64,000 nucleotides of DNA from assembly GCA_046351595.1 (NCBI GenBank), contig JAXLYE010000003.1, positions 496,001-560,000 on the forward strand. Direction: 5' to 3'. The position numbers were made by a program, and so were the translations under genes. The DNA is from JAXLYE01 sp046351595 (GTDB taxonomy: Bacteria; Myxococcota_A; Polyangia; Palsa-1104; JAEUJZ01). Below the pieces are notes generated by a model. The model had not been told where the DNA came from, searched no databases, and worked only from the letters and a program-made list of their open reading frames with translations. Shown piece by piece: positions 19,495-29,283 of the stretch (position 1 is its first letter; each line of letters opens with the position of its first letter).

Positions 19495-21192
19495 TCAGCG
19501 CGCCACGGCCGATCCGGACGCCTCACCGAGGCTCGCGACCGTCGAGCTCGCGGCGGCGCGCGGGCCCGGGAGCAGCAGCAGCACGGCGCCGCCCACGCTC
19601 AGCGCGGCCCCGGTCAAGGTCAGCCCGAGCCCGGTCGTGCCGGTCTGGTAGACGGTCCGGCACGCGGCGCCGGTGCGGGTGACCTCGTCGACGCACTGAC
19701 CGTCGGCCGCGAGCGCCGAGGCGCCGAACGCGCCGAGGACGATGCCCAGCGCCAGCGCCGTGCCCCCGGCCGCGAGGCGCCAGCGCGGGCGCGGCAGCCG
19801 GGCGCGCGTGTCCGCAGGCACCGCGACCGGCGGCGCGGGCGGCAACAGGAGCGGCGCGGGCGCGGGCTCGGGCCCGGGGACCTCACGCAGCACCGGCTCC
19901 GCCGTCGCGGTCTCGCCGGGCTGGATCGTCAGCGTCACGGTCTCGACCTCGTAGCCCTCGCGCACGAGCACAAGGGTGTGGCGACCCGTGTAGGCTGCGC
20001 CTTGGAACGGCGTGACACCGAGCCGCCGGCCGCCCTCGCGCAGCTCCGCACCGGGCGGGGTCGAGCGCACGAGCAGCGTGCCGCGCGACCGCGTGCTGCC
20101 CTGCGACAGGGCCTGCTTCAGCAGCTCGCCGCTTGTGACCGCGGCCTGCTCCAGGCTGCACGGCGCGCAGCTGCGCTCGACCTCGGCGCCGGGCATGCCG
20201 AGGGCCGGCTCGGTCAGCGTGGCGGTGAGCGCCCAGTTCGCCGGCTCGCCCGCTGCCGCCGTCGTCGGTGCCGCCGTCGCTGCCGTCGCTGCTGCCGCCT
20301 GCGTGCTCGCGTGCAGCCGTATCACGTAGGTGGCGCCGCCGCGCGCCGCGGCCTCGCTCACGCAGGCGGTTTCCTTCTGGCACCCCGCCGGCTGCTGCAT
20401 GAGCGAGAGCACCACATCGGGCCGCAAGAGCGTGTGCCCCTCGGTCTGCAGCGACGCCAGCGCGGCCTGCTCGAAGCGCGCCGCGGCCTCGCCCGCGGGC
20501 CCGTCGTACACGAACAGCACCGCCGGCAGGAACGTCACCAGCACCGCGCCGGTTTCGCGCTTGAAGCGCATCTCGGCGACGTGGCCCGCGCGCACCACGA
20601 CCTTGCCGACCAGCCGCTGGCTGCCCTCTTCCAGCGCGATCTTGTGGCTGCCGGCCGCGCACAGAAGCGGCAGCGAAAGCGGCAGCGCGCCGGCCAGCTT
20701 GTCGTCGATAAGGACCTGCGCGCCGCGCGGCCCGAACAGCCGCACCTCGCCCGCGGGCGGCAGCGGCTCGGCCACGATCCGGCGCGCCTCCGCAAGCGCC
20801 GCCGCCGGCTCCTTCGCCGCCTGCGGGTCGGCGAGGAAGCGCCGCAAGAGGTCGTGCGCCGGCACCACGCGGCCCTCGGCCTGCTCCAGCATCCCGAGCA
20901 GGTACAGCGCCCGCGCGCTCGGCTCGGCGCGGTGCGAGGCGGCGGCGGCCTCGTACGCGGCGGCGTAGCGCTTGTCGGCCAGCGCCTGCGCGCCCTGCTC
21001 CAACAGCGCCTGCGGGTCGACGTGCTCGCGCCGCCGCGCCGCGGCCTCAGGCGTCGCCCCGAGCGCCGCAAGGAGCGCCGCGGAGAGCATCATGAGAAGC
21101 GCCGCGAGCGCGCCCGGGCGCACCAGCCCGCGCCCGCGTCGCGCCCGCGCCGCCGCCCGCCGATGAAGCCCTGGTTCCGTCGCTGCGCCCAT
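19495..21192 (-). CDS. PEGA-domain, TPR-containing envelope protein
   Basis: The 565-residue protein has an N-terminal membrane segment (PGALAALLMMLSAALLAALGA), probably a signal anchor. A TPR-like helical region follows (about 60-125; ALADKRYAAAYEAAAASHRAEPSARALYLLG split over two helices). Next are a beta region with LIDDKLAGALPLS, a central domain with paired cysteines (AGCQKETAC, SCAPC), and a typical PEGA domain (about 375-440; GTLLVRSTPPGAELREGG, GVTPF, AYTGRHTLVLVREGYE). It ends with two hydrophobic helices. PEGA domains are surface-layer-like beta modules common in myxobacterial envelope proteins. It lies nine bases after the kinase-HEAT gene, so the two form an operon, and it may be a substrate or partner of that kinase. 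Confidence 0.8.
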   Translation of the reverse strand: MGAATEPGLHRRAAARARRGRGLVRPGALAALLMMLSAALLAALGATPEAAARRREHVDPQALLEQGAQALADKRYAAAYEAAAASHRAEPSARALYLLGMLEQAEGRVVPAHDLLRRFLADPQAAKEPAAALAEARRIVAEPLPPAGEVRLFGPRGAQVLIDDKLAGALPLSLPLLCAAGSHKIALEEGSQRLVGKVVVRAGHVAEMRFKRETGAVLVTFLPAVLFVYDGPAGEAAARFEQAALASLQTEGHTLLRPDVVLSLMQQPAGCQKETACVSEAAARGGATYVIRLHASTQAAAATAATAAPTTAAAGEPANWALTATLTEPALGMPGAEVERSCAPCSLEQAAVTSGELLKQALSQGSTRSRGTLLVRSTPPGAELREGGRRLGVTPFQGAAYTGRHTLVLVREGYEVETVTLTIQPGETATAEPVLREVPGPEPAPAPLLLPPAPPVAVPADTRARLPRPRWRLAAGGTALALGIVLGAFGASALAADGQCVDEVTRTGAACRTVYQTGTTGLGLTLTGAALSVGGAVLLLLPGPRAAASSTVASLGEASGSAVAR

Positions 21193-21201
21193 GTCTCGCG
21201 A

Positions 21202-24200
21202 TCACTTGCACGAGCCGACGCGGGTGACCTCGCCGGCGCGCACGGTCACGATCTGGGTCTGCTCGTCGACCTCGATCTGGTGGCTGCCGACCTTCATCCA
21301 GATGGTCAGCTCCTGGCAGCGGCTGCCGGTCCGCTTGGGCATGATGATGCGGCCGACTCGCGGCTCGATGCGCGCGCGCGCCTGCACGAGCTGCGCGCTC
21401 TGCTCGGGCGTGAGCGCCAGCGCCGCAGCGTGGCTGCTCAGCCGGTCGTACTCCGCCATCGCCTCGCCCCACTGGCCCTCGCGCTCGTAGAGCTGACCCA
21501 GGCGCGTGCCGCTCTGGTACGCGAGCTTGCCGCACTCGCCGCCGAGCAGCTTGCCGGCCAGGCACATCGACGTGGCCTTCTCGATCTGCTTGCGCGCGCG
21601 CTCGCTGTCCTTCTTGTCGAGCGCCCGCAGCGCCTTCTCGAACAGCGGATCGGCGCGCCGCGACTTGTCGCCCGCGGCCGGCGCGGCACCCGGTGCGCTC
21701 GCGGGCGCCGTGCTCGCCGCGCTCGCCGCGCTCGTAGCACTCGATGGATCCGCTGCGCTCGGGCGCGCGGCGGGCTCGCTGGCGGGCGCGGACCGGGCTG
21801 GCTCGGAGGGCTCGGAGGGTGCGGACGGTGCGGCTGGTGCGGCCGGTGCCGGCGCGGCCGCGTTCCCGACGGGCGGCGAGGTTTCCGGCGGCAGCACACC
21901 GGCCAGCAGGAGCTGCGCCCGCGCCCGCACGCGCGCGTCCCGATCCGTGACCAGCTGGCGCAGCAGCGGCAGGCCGAGCGGCGGCGCGCCCGGCGGCGAC
22001 AGCTCGGCCGCGACCTCGGCCACCATCTGCCGCACCAGCGGCTCGGGGTCGCGCAGCCCGCTGCGCAAGAGCTCCATCGCCAGGTTCGGGGGCAGGTGAC
22101 CGCAGGCCTCGACCGCGGCGATGCGCGCGCCCGCGTCTCCGCTCTTGAGCTGCAAGAGCAGCTCGCTGAGCGGCGGTCCGGCCTCGCCGAGGCGCTGCAG
22201 CCGGGCGTAGGCGTTCAGCCCGTCGGCGCCGCCGCGCGCGACGCCCTCGTGCAGCACGGTCCGCACGCGCTCGCGCTGCTCGGCCGACAGCTCGTCCGCC
22301 GGCGCATCGGCCAGGCGCATCGCGGCAGCAAAACGCACGGCGTAGGCCACATCGCGCAGCAGCGGCGCGAGCAGGCTCGCGACCCGCGGCGCGCGCTGCA
22401 CCGCGAGCAGCCGCAGCGACTCTTCGGGCGACGAGAGGAACGAGAGGAAGTGCTCGCGCTGGCTCTGGTCGCCGAGCGAGAGGAGCAGGCCGCTGGCGAG
22501 CAGCTGCTCCTCGGCAGAGCCGTCCTGCGTGGTGCTGCGCAGCCAGCCCGAGAGCTCCTGGCCCAGCGACGAGGCGCCCGCCTTGAACAGGAAGTTCGCG
22601 ACCTTGTCGATGGAGACGAGCGTGTCGCGCCGCACCTCGGCGCTGGTGTCCTGCAGGCCGCCGCGCAGCAGCTCGAGCGCGGCCCGATCGCGCCGCGCGC
22701 CGAGCGCCCGCACCGCGCTGCGGCGCACGCGCACATCGCTGTCCTTGACCAGCTGCGTGAGCAGCGCCGTTGCCTCGGCCGAGCGCGAGCCCGCGAGCAC
22801 CTCGGCCGCGGTCTGGCGCGCCACCCAGTCGCCGCTGACCAGCGCGCCGCGTGCCCACAGCAGGCCGCGCTCGGTCAGTCCGCCCGGCTCGCGCGCCACG
22901 ATCTGCAGCACGGCCGCGGCGGCCGCCTGCCGCACCGCCGGGTCGCTCGCGCGCTGCAGCCGCTGCCCGACCTGCGGCGCATCCCCGCGCTGCCCGCCCA
23001 GCCCCAGCCCTTCGAGCGCCAGGATCTGCGCGCCCACGGCCTGCTCCGTCTCGAGGGTGCGGCGGAACAGCGTGTTCAGCGCCGGCTCCTCGGGCGAGGC
23101 GAGCAGCCGCGCCGCGGGCAGCTGCAGCGGGCCCGGTCGGCTCGCCAGCGCCGCGAGGTGGCTGCGGCCCGCGGCCTCGTTGCTCTGCGCGAGCAGCGCC
23201 GCGGCCTGCAGCGCGCGCTCGGGCGGGCCCGCGAGCTTCTTCTGCAGCTGCTCGCGCGCGCCCGCCGAGCCGCACTGCACCAGGCGCCCGAGCAGCGCGA
23301 GCTGCTCGTCGGCCGGAGCGCTGGCGGCGAGCTCCTGCAGCACCGCCGGCGCGCTGCCTCGATCACACAAGAGGAAGGCGGCCCGCCGCCGCAGCTCCGC
23401 GCTCGCATCGCTCAGAGCCGACAGCAGCAGCGTGGTGCCGGCGGGCTCGCCGAGCTGGTCGAGCGCGCCCGCCGCGGCCGCGCGCACGTTCGGCGGCAGC
23501 TCGGCCGCGAGCAGCGGGCGCAGCGCCGCCACGGCCGCGCGATCTCCCAACGCCCCCAGCGTGAGCGCGGCCTGCGCCCTCACCTCGGGATCCGGATCGC
23601 CGAGCAGCGCCTCGACCTGCGGTCGCGCGCCGGCCTCGCCCGCGGCCTCCAGCCGCTGCAGCGCGCCGCGTCGCACCGTCGCAACCGGGTCGCGCAGGTC
23701 GCGCTGCAGCGCCTCGAGCGCCAGCCGCCGCAGCGCCGCGAGCTCGGTCGCGCTCACTGCCGGCTGCTCGCTGCCCGGCCGCGGCCTCAAGAGCCGCAGC
23801 GCGACATAGCCGCCCACCAGCGACAGCGCCAGCGCCGGTGCCAGCAGCCAGACTCGCGGACGGCGGCGCGGCGCGGGCGGGCGCTCGACGCCGCGCTCCA
23901 TCTCCGCGATCTCGCGCGCCAGCGCCTGCTCGACCTCGCGCATCGACGGGAAGCGCCGCTGCGGGTCCTTGGCCAGGAGGCGCATCACCAGCGCCTCCAG
24001 CCCGTCCGAGATCTGCAGCCCCGGGCGTCGCTTGCGCGGCGGCTCCGCGAGCTGCTCGATGTGCCGGATCAGCAGCGCCCGCAGCGTCGCCGCATCAAAG
24101 GGCACCTCGCCGACGAGCATCTCGTACAGGATGCAGCCGAGCGCGTACTGATCCGAGCGTGCATCGACGGGCCAGCCCGCGGCCTGCTCGGGTGACATGT

Positions 24201-25110
24201 AGTGCGGCGTGCCGAGCACCGAGCCCGGCATCGTCATGCGCCCATAATCCAGCGCGCCCTCAGGGATGCTGGGGTGCGACGGGGTCGACGGCGTCGCGGC
24301 GCGGGCCTCGCCGCCGACCGGATCGCTGGGCGAGCGCCGGTTCGCCGCGCTGCCGGGATCCGACACGCCGCGGCCGTGCAGCGCGATCCCGAAGTCGACG
24401 ATCTTCACGAAGTCGCGCTGCCCATCCTGGTCGAGCAGGAAGATGTTCTCGGGCTTCAGGTCGCGGTGCACGCTGCCCTGCTCGTGCACCGCGTGCAGGC
24501 CGCGCGCGATCTGGACCGCGATCTTGCACGCGCGCAGCGGCACGAGCGGCGCCTCCTCCTCCAGCACCTTGCTGAGCGTCGGCCCGCTCAGGAGCTCCAT
24601 GACGAGGTAGCTGCGTCCGTCGGGCGCGACGCCGAAGTCCGAGATCTTGACGGTGTTCGGGTGCGTCAGCTTCGAGGCCAGCTTGGCCTCGTGGAAGAAG
24701 CGCCGCTGCGCATCGGTGTCCTGCGGCTTGAGCAGGACCTTCACCGCCAGCATGTGGTCGAGCACGATGTGGCGCGCCTTGAACACCGCGCCCATGCCGC
24801 CCTGACCCAGGCGCTCGGTGATCAGGTAGCGCTCACCCAGGGTGGTCCCGATCAGGTCGTCGATGCTCTGCGAGCTCGGGTGCTCGGGCGGGGTCGCGCC
24901 GGTGTAGGCGACCGAGCCGTCGAGCGTCTCCTCGATGCCGCTCGCCAGCTCCTGCTCGCTCTGCGGACCTGGGCTCGGGGTCGCGCGCATTCCCTTGCTG
25001 CTGATACGTCCCGGGCCCGCTGCGCACGTGTGCTGGCCTCCCTGCGTGCACAAGGCGCCGCAGTACGCGCAGCGGTACGCCGGGGGAGGCGTCGAGCCAC
25101 GTTCCGCCAT
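21202..25110 (-). CDS. Transmembrane Ser/Thr protein kinase with large HEAT-repeat region
   Basis: The 1302-residue protein begins with a zinc-ribbon-like motif (CAYCGALC, then HTC). The kinase domain (about 95-385) has LGQGGMGAVFKARH, AVKVLL, SVHRDLKPENIFLL, VDFGIAL, GTPHYMSPEQA, and DARSDQYALGCILYEM: all catalytic elements are present. A membrane helix follows at about 418-440 (VWLLAPALALSLVGGYVALRLL split at the Gly-Gly). Next is an alpha-solenoid of HEAT-type repeats (about 455-1085; many DPDPEVRAQAALTLGALGD-like units). After an Ala/Pro/Ser linker comes a helical C-terminal domain (about 1140-1230) and a Cys-containing beta tail ending RVGSCK. The solenoid would be extracytoplasmic, a probable sensor or scaffold for the kinase inside. 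Cotranscribed with the PEGA gene downstream. Confidence 0.9.
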   Translation of the reverse strand: MAERGSTPPPAYRCAYCGALCTQGGQHTCAAGPGRISSKGMRATPSPGPQSEQELASGIEETLDGSVAYTGATPPEHPSSQSIDDLIGTTLGERYLITERLGQGGMGAVFKARHIVLDHMLAVKVLLKPQDTDAQRRFFHEAKLASKLTHPNTVKISDFGVAPDGRSYLVMELLSGPTLSKVLEEEAPLVPLRACKIAVQIARGLHAVHEQGSVHRDLKPENIFLLDQDGQRDFVKIVDFGIALHGRGVSDPGSAANRRSPSDPVGGEARAATPSTPSHPSIPEGALDYGRMTMPGSVLGTPHYMSPEQAAGWPVDARSDQYALGCILYEMLVGEVPFDAATLRALLIRHIEQLAEPPRKRRPGLQISDGLEALVMRLLAKDPQRRFPSMREVEQALAREIAEMERGVERPPAPRRRPRVWLLAPALALSLVGGYVALRLLRPRPGSEQPAVSATELAALRRLALEALQRDLRDPVATVRRGALQRLEAAGEAGARPQVEALLGDPDPEVRAQAALTLGALGDRAAVAALRPLLAAELPPNVRAAAAGALDQLGEPAGTTLLLSALSDASAELRRRAAFLLCDRGSAPAVLQELAASAPADEQLALLGRLVQCGSAGAREQLQKKLAGPPERALQAAALLAQSNEAAGRSHLAALASRPGPLQLPAARLLASPEEPALNTLFRRTLETEQAVGAQILALEGLGLGGQRGDAPQVGQRLQRASDPAVRQAAAAAVLQIVAREPGGLTERGLLWARGALVSGDWVARQTAAEVLAGSRSAEATALLTQLVKDSDVRVRRSAVRALGARRDRAALELLRGGLQDTSAEVRRDTLVSIDKVANFLFKAGASSLGQELSGWLRSTTQDGSAEEQLLASGLLLSLGDQSQREHFLSFLSSPEESLRLLAVQRAPRVASLLAPLLRDVAYAVRFAAAMRLADAPADELSAEQRERVRTVLHEGVARGGADGLNAYARLQRLGEAGPPLSELLLQLKSGDAGARIAAVEACGHLPPNLAMELLRSGLRDPEPLVRQMVAEVAAELSPPGAPPLGLPLLRQLVTDRDARVRARAQLLLAGVLPPETSPPVGNAAAPAPAAPAAPSAPSEPSEPARSAPASEPAARPSAADPSSATSAASAASTAPASAPGAAPAAGDKSRRADPLFEKALRALDKKDSERARKQIEKATSMCLAGKLLGGECGKLAYQSGTRLGQLYEREGQWGEAMAEYDRLSSHAAALALTPEQSAQLVQARARIEPRVGRIIMPKRTGSRCQELTIWMKVGSHQIEVDEQTQIVTVRAGEVTRVGSCK

Positions 25111-25713
25111 GAACCTGGCTTAGTCTACTCGCGCGGGGACGAGCCGAGCCCACCTCTTGAAATCCCGAGCAGGTTCACGGACCTGGCTGCGCTCTCTCCC
25201 GGGGCGCCTGCGGCGCGGTCTGCAGGCCGTGACCGGGATCTCGAATGCCGCCGCCGCGTGTCCGTACCCTTGCAAGAGTGAGGTCACCCGCGGCGCGTCG
25301 GGCGCGCGCCCGATCGAATCGCCGTATGCCGCCGCGGCGCCGCGCGCGCACCACACCCGGCGGCCGATCCGTTCCGTCCGTGCCTGAAACATTCCGCAGC
25401 GCGCCTGCAACGCAGCGCTACGGAGCGCCGGCTGCGTACCTACACAGTGACGCTGCGCACGCGGATCGCGCACCTCACAGCGTGGTGTGCGCAGCCGCTC
25501 AGTGAGGCGCCGGGGAGCGGCTTTTTGGCAGGAAAGGGCCTCTTTGGCCGCTCTGTTTCCGGCACCGCTCTTGCGAAGACGACAAGCGTGGCTCGGGGAC
25601 GGATCGGGAGGCTCTGCGGATCGAGGGTCGGCGTGGAGGGCGGGCGGAGACGGACGAAGAGCGGGGCAGGGCAGGGGCAAGGGGATCGGGAGCGTGAGCG
25701 GGAGGAGGCGGGT
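25111..25713. other. Divergent intergenic region between kinase-HEAT operon and S53 peptidase
   Basis: About 600 bases separate the divergent kinase gene and peptidase gene and must hold both promoters. Frames in this stretch have no recognisable domains. A purine-rich leader (about 25640-25712) precedes the peptidase start and ends in GGAGGAGG at 25701-25708. No clear inverted repeat was recognised. Confidence 0.35.
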
Positions 25714-27228
25714 ATGTGGACATCGTGTCGTGGTCTGGCGGTGGTGGCGCGTGTGGTGTTGGTGGGCTGTCTGCAGGCGGGAGCAGCGGGGGGCTGCAAG
25801 GACTCATCCGGTCAGCCAGGAGAGGGCGTCCCGATCGTCCCCGAGCCGAAGGACGAGATCATCAGCGGCGCCGACGGTGGCGTCGAGGACGGCGGCGGCT
25901 GGAGCCTGCCGACCGACCTGGCGATGCCGAACGCGCCCGCGGAGATCGCGGGCACCGAGACGCCGGTCTCGGACAAGTACTGGCCGCGTGGTGTCGACCT
26001 GGGTGAGGTGGATCCGGACGAGTCGTTCCGGGCGCTGGTCGTGCTGCAGCTGCGCAACGCGGCCGAGCTCGTGGCGCGGATCGACGCACTGTACGATCCG
26101 GCGTCGCCGAGCTTCCGGCGCTACCTGACGACCAGCGAGGTCCTGGATCGGTACGCGCCGACCGAAGCGGTGGTCAACGAGGTCAAGGGCTGGCTGACCG
26201 GCAAGGGCTTCAAGATCGATCGCACGGCCGGCAACCGGCTGCTCCTAAACTACTCGGGCACCGTCGGGCAGTTCAACGCCGCGTTCAATACGCGGCTGCA
26301 CCTCATCCGCCGCTCCGCGACCACGTGGCGCGCGCCGGCCTATGCGCCGCTGACGCCGCTCGAGGTGCCGGCGCCGCTTGTCGGCAAGATCAAGCGGCTG
26401 CTCATGCCCGATCCGGCGGCCGAGGTCGGGACCTTGAGCAAGGACGTGGCGCCCGTCGTCACGACGCCTCCCGACGGCGTGCAGGAGAAGCTGTCGCCGG
26501 CGCAGATCGCGAAGGCGTACGGGATCAGCGAGCTGTATTCGAAGGGCTACAAGGGAGCGGGCATGACGATCGGCGTCATCGGCGCCACGCTGTTCCGTAA
26601 CTCCGACGCGCAGTCGATGTGGCAGACCTTCGGGATCAGCCGCAAGAACCCGGTCGTCATCGAGACCATGGAGCCGATCATCACGCGCGATCTCGAGACC
26701 ACGCTCGACATCCAGCTCGCAGGCGCGGTCGCGCCCGAGGCGGAGATCCTGTACTACGGCGGCCCGAACAACTCGGACACCACGCTGCTTTACACGTTCA
26801 ACGAGGCCGTCGCCGACAACCGCGCGCAGGTCCTGTCGGACTCCTTCGCGCACGCCGAGGCGACGACTCCGTACCCGGTGGCGCGCGCGTACAACGAGTC
26901 GGCGATGCTGGCGGCGGCGCTCGGGGTCACCATCGTGTCGGCGTCGGGCGACTCGAACCAGGTCGACGTGCCCTCGAACTCGCCGTACGTGACCTCGGTC
27001 GGCGGCACCAACGTCGAGCTCAACGCGGACGATACGTGGAAGGCGGAGCAGAGCTGGGGCCTGTCGGGCTGCGGCCGCTCGCAGCTGTTCGCGACGCCGT
27101 GGTGGCAGATGGGCGAGTACGGCGCGGCGCGCGGCCTGCGCTCGGTCGCGGACGTCAGCGCGGTGGTGGGTCCGTACTGGGTCAAGTACCTGCCGGCGCG
27201 CTCCGCGCTTCCGTCGCTGCGGTCTTAA
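25714..27228 (+). pseudogene. S53 (sedolisin/kumamolisin-type) peptidase, N-terminal part, disrupted
   Basis: ATG 25714 follows GGAGGAGG at the right distance. A signal region (with LVGC or AAGGC as possible lipoboxes) precedes an S53 pro-domain (about 90-230; PASPSFRRYLTTSEVLDRYAP, FNAAFNTRLHL). The catalytic domain follows with Glu328 and Asp332 in DLETTLDIQ and the oxyanion Asp in SASGDSN. Homology runs through ADVSAVVGPYWVKYL, then stops at base 27192; the remaining 12 codons are unrelated and end at 27228. The catalytic Ser segment (GTSASTP) is missing here but is found in frame at 31514-31780. As it stands this half cannot be an active peptidase. The intact precursor would have 581 residues and be exported. 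Confidence 0.9.
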
Positions 27229-27424
27229 TTCTGGCGACCGCCCGGGCCCTCGGCGGCGGCGGCTCGGCCGTGCGCTCTGCTGCTGCTCTTTGTGCGCGAG
27301 CGCGCCTGCGGAACAATCGTTCCGCGCCATCAAACAGCCTGTCCGCTCGCGGCGCGGCGCGCGTGCGGCCAAGCTGATAGAAGATCAACCTCCTCTCCAC
27401 GCTCGGCAGAAAGGACGATGACCG

Positions 27425-28327
27425 ATGAGGGAAACCGCAGCAGGCGACAAGCTCCAAGGCAAGGTCGTGGTGATCACCGGCAGCACGCGCGGGCTCGGGC
27501 TGGCCATGGCGCACGCCTTCGCCGCGCAGGGGGCCCGCCTAGTCGTCTCTTCACGCAGCGCGGATGCGGTCGACGAAGCGGTGTCCGCGCTGCGCGCCGC
27601 GGGCGGTCAGGCCGCTGGCCACGCCTGCGATGTCGCCGAGCTCGGGCAGGTGCGGGCGCTGATGGACGCCGCGCGCAAGACCTTCGGGGTGCCCGATGTA
27701 TGGATCAACAACGCCGGGCTGTCGGCGCCCTATGGCCCGACGGTGCAGGTGCCGCCGGAGCGCTTCCTGAAGGTGCTCGGCACCAACGTCCTTGGCACCT
27801 ACCACGGCTCGCTGGTGGCGCTGGAGCAGATGGTGCCCCGCCGCCGCGGCAAGCTGATCAACCTGCTCGGCCGGGGCGACCGCCGGCCCGTGCCCAAGCA
27901 GAACGCCTACGCCAGCAGCAAGGCGTGGATCCGCAGCTTCACGCTGGCGCTGGCCGCCGAGCACCGCGGCAGCGGCGTCGGTGTCTACGCCTTCAACCCC
28001 GGCCTGGTCGACACCGACCTGGTGCGGCAGCCCGAGGCGATCGCCGGCTTCGAGTCCGAGATGGCGCCGCTCCGCACCGTGCTGCGGCTGTGGGCCAACC
28101 CGCCCGCGGTCCCGGCGGCCCGGGCGCTGTGGCTGGCCTCCGCCGCGACCGATGGCAAGACCGGCTTGGAGGTCAGCGTCCTCGGCCCCGCGCAGCTGCT
28201 CCTCGGCGTCGCGGCCGAGGGGCTGCGCCGGCTGCTGCGGCGGCCCGCGGCCGAGCCCGAGCTGCACGTCCGCACGGTGCCCGCCCACACGCCTCCGGAT
28301 GAAGGCCAGGCCAGCCCGCGGACCTGA
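27425..28327 (+). CDS. Short-chain dehydrogenase/reductase
   Basis: The 300-residue protein is a classical SDR. It has the cofactor motif TGSTRGLG near residue 20, the acidic/basic pattern SSRSADAV after the second strand (Arg suggests NADP preference), CDVAEL, the structural NNAG, a Ser-region in LINLLGRGD, and catalytic YASSK. The usual catalytic Ser position before the Tyr is occupied by LGRGD, which is atypical. The C-terminal extension (about 250-300) is Arg/Pro-rich. It abuts a convergent LysR gene with no gap. Substrate unknown. The gene lies inside the segment that splits the S53 peptidase. Confidence 0.85.
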   Translation: MRETAAGDKLQGKVVVITGSTRGLGLAMAHAFAAQGARLVVSSRSADAVDEAVSALRAAGGQAAGHACDVAELGQVRALMDAARKTFGVPDVWINNAGLSAPYGPTVQVPPERFLKVLGTNVLGTYHGSLVALEQMVPRRRGKLINLLGRGDRRPVPKQNAYASSKAWIRSFTLALAAEHRGSGVGVYAFNPGLVDTDLVRQPEAIAGFESEMAPLRTVLRLWANPPAVPAARALWLASAATDGKTGLEVSVLGPAQLLLGVAAEGLRRLLRRPAAEPELHVRTVPAHTPPDEGQASPRT

Positions 28328-29203
28328 CTAACCCGCGAGCACCTCCGCGAGCCAGTCCAGCACCGCCTTCACCCGCGCCACCTTGCGCAGGTCCGGGTGC
28401 ACCACGCCCCAGACCTCGCGCGCGGGCAGCTCCTGCGACGGCAGGATGCGGGACAGCTGCGCCGCGCTGCCGAACAGCTGCGCCACCGCGAGGACGCCGA
28501 CGCCCGCGGCGCACGCCGCCAGCAGCACCGGCAGCGTCGAGCCGCGCAGCACCAGCCGCTCCGGCGGCACGTGCTTCGCCAGCCACCGCATCTCCGGGAT
28601 GGCGTCGAGGCTCGCATCAAACGCGACGAAGTCATGGTGGGCGAGGTCCGTCACCCGCCGCGGCGTCCCCCTGCGGCGCAGGTACTCCGCCGACGCGTAC
28701 AGCCCGTACTCCAGCACGCCCAGCCGGCGCGTCACCAGGCCCGGCTCGCGCGGGCGGCTGAGCCGGACCGCCACATCGGCCTCGCGCCGCGCCAGGTCGA
28801 GCGTGCGCGTGGCCCCGACGAACTCCAGCTGCAGCCCGGGGTGCCGCGCATAGAGCGCGGGCACGGCCGGCGCGATCGCGTGCACCAGCAGCCCCTCGCC
28901 CGCGGTGACCCGCACCAGCCCCTCCACCCGCTCGTCGGCACCGAGCACCTCGCGCTCCAGCCCGGTGACGAGCTCCTCCACCCGCTCGGCCGTGCGGACC
29001 GCGCGCAGGCCGGTCTCCGTGACGATCAGCCCCTCGGGGGTCCGCTCCAAAAGGTGCGCGCCCAGGCCCGCCTCCAGCTCGCGCAGCCGCCGCGCGACGG
29101 TCGTCCCGTCCACGCCCAGCGATCGGCCCGCGACCGCAAACGAGCGCCCGCGCTGGATCGCGAGCAGCACCCTCAAGTCGTCCCACTGGATCATGGCCTG
29201 CAT
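28328..29203 (-). CDS. LysR-family transcriptional regulator
   Basis: The 291-residue protein has an N-terminal winged helix-turn-helix (FAVAGRSLGVDGTTVARRLRELEA as two halves around the turn, then LLERTPEGLIVTETG). A substrate-binding domain follows with LARREADVAVRLSRP and a LYASAEYL segment, typical of the LysR group regulating nearby oxidoreductases. It is divergent from the MDR dehydrogenase at 29284, leaving an 80-base gap that must contain the shared operator, so autoregulation and control of that gene are likely. The effector is unknown. Confidence 0.88.
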   Translation of the reverse strand: MQAMIQWDDLRVLLAIQRGRSFAVAGRSLGVDGTTVARRLRELEAGLGAHLLERTPEGLIVTETGLRAVRTAERVEELVTGLEREVLGADERVEGLVRVTAGEGLLVHAIAPAVPALYARHPGLQLEFVGATRTLDLARREADVAVRLSRPREPGLVTRRLGVLEYGLYASAEYLRRRGTPRRVTDLAHHDFVAFDASLDAIPEMRWLAKHVPPERLVLRGSTLPVLLAACAAGVGVLAVAQLFGSAAQLSRILPSQELPAREVWGVVHPDLRKVARVKAVLDWLAEVLAG

Positions 29204-29283
29204 TTTTGCAGACCCGCTCTGCGATCGCGAGGCTTTCCGCCGCGAGCCGCCAGCACGATGATCGTCGTCAAGGAGGAGACACC

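Noticed and set aside
19234..24195. 1653-codon open frame on the + strand
   Set aside because: It runs antisense to the PEGA and kinase-HEAT genes, is Arg/Ala/Gln-rich without domains, and results from GC-rich third-position bias.
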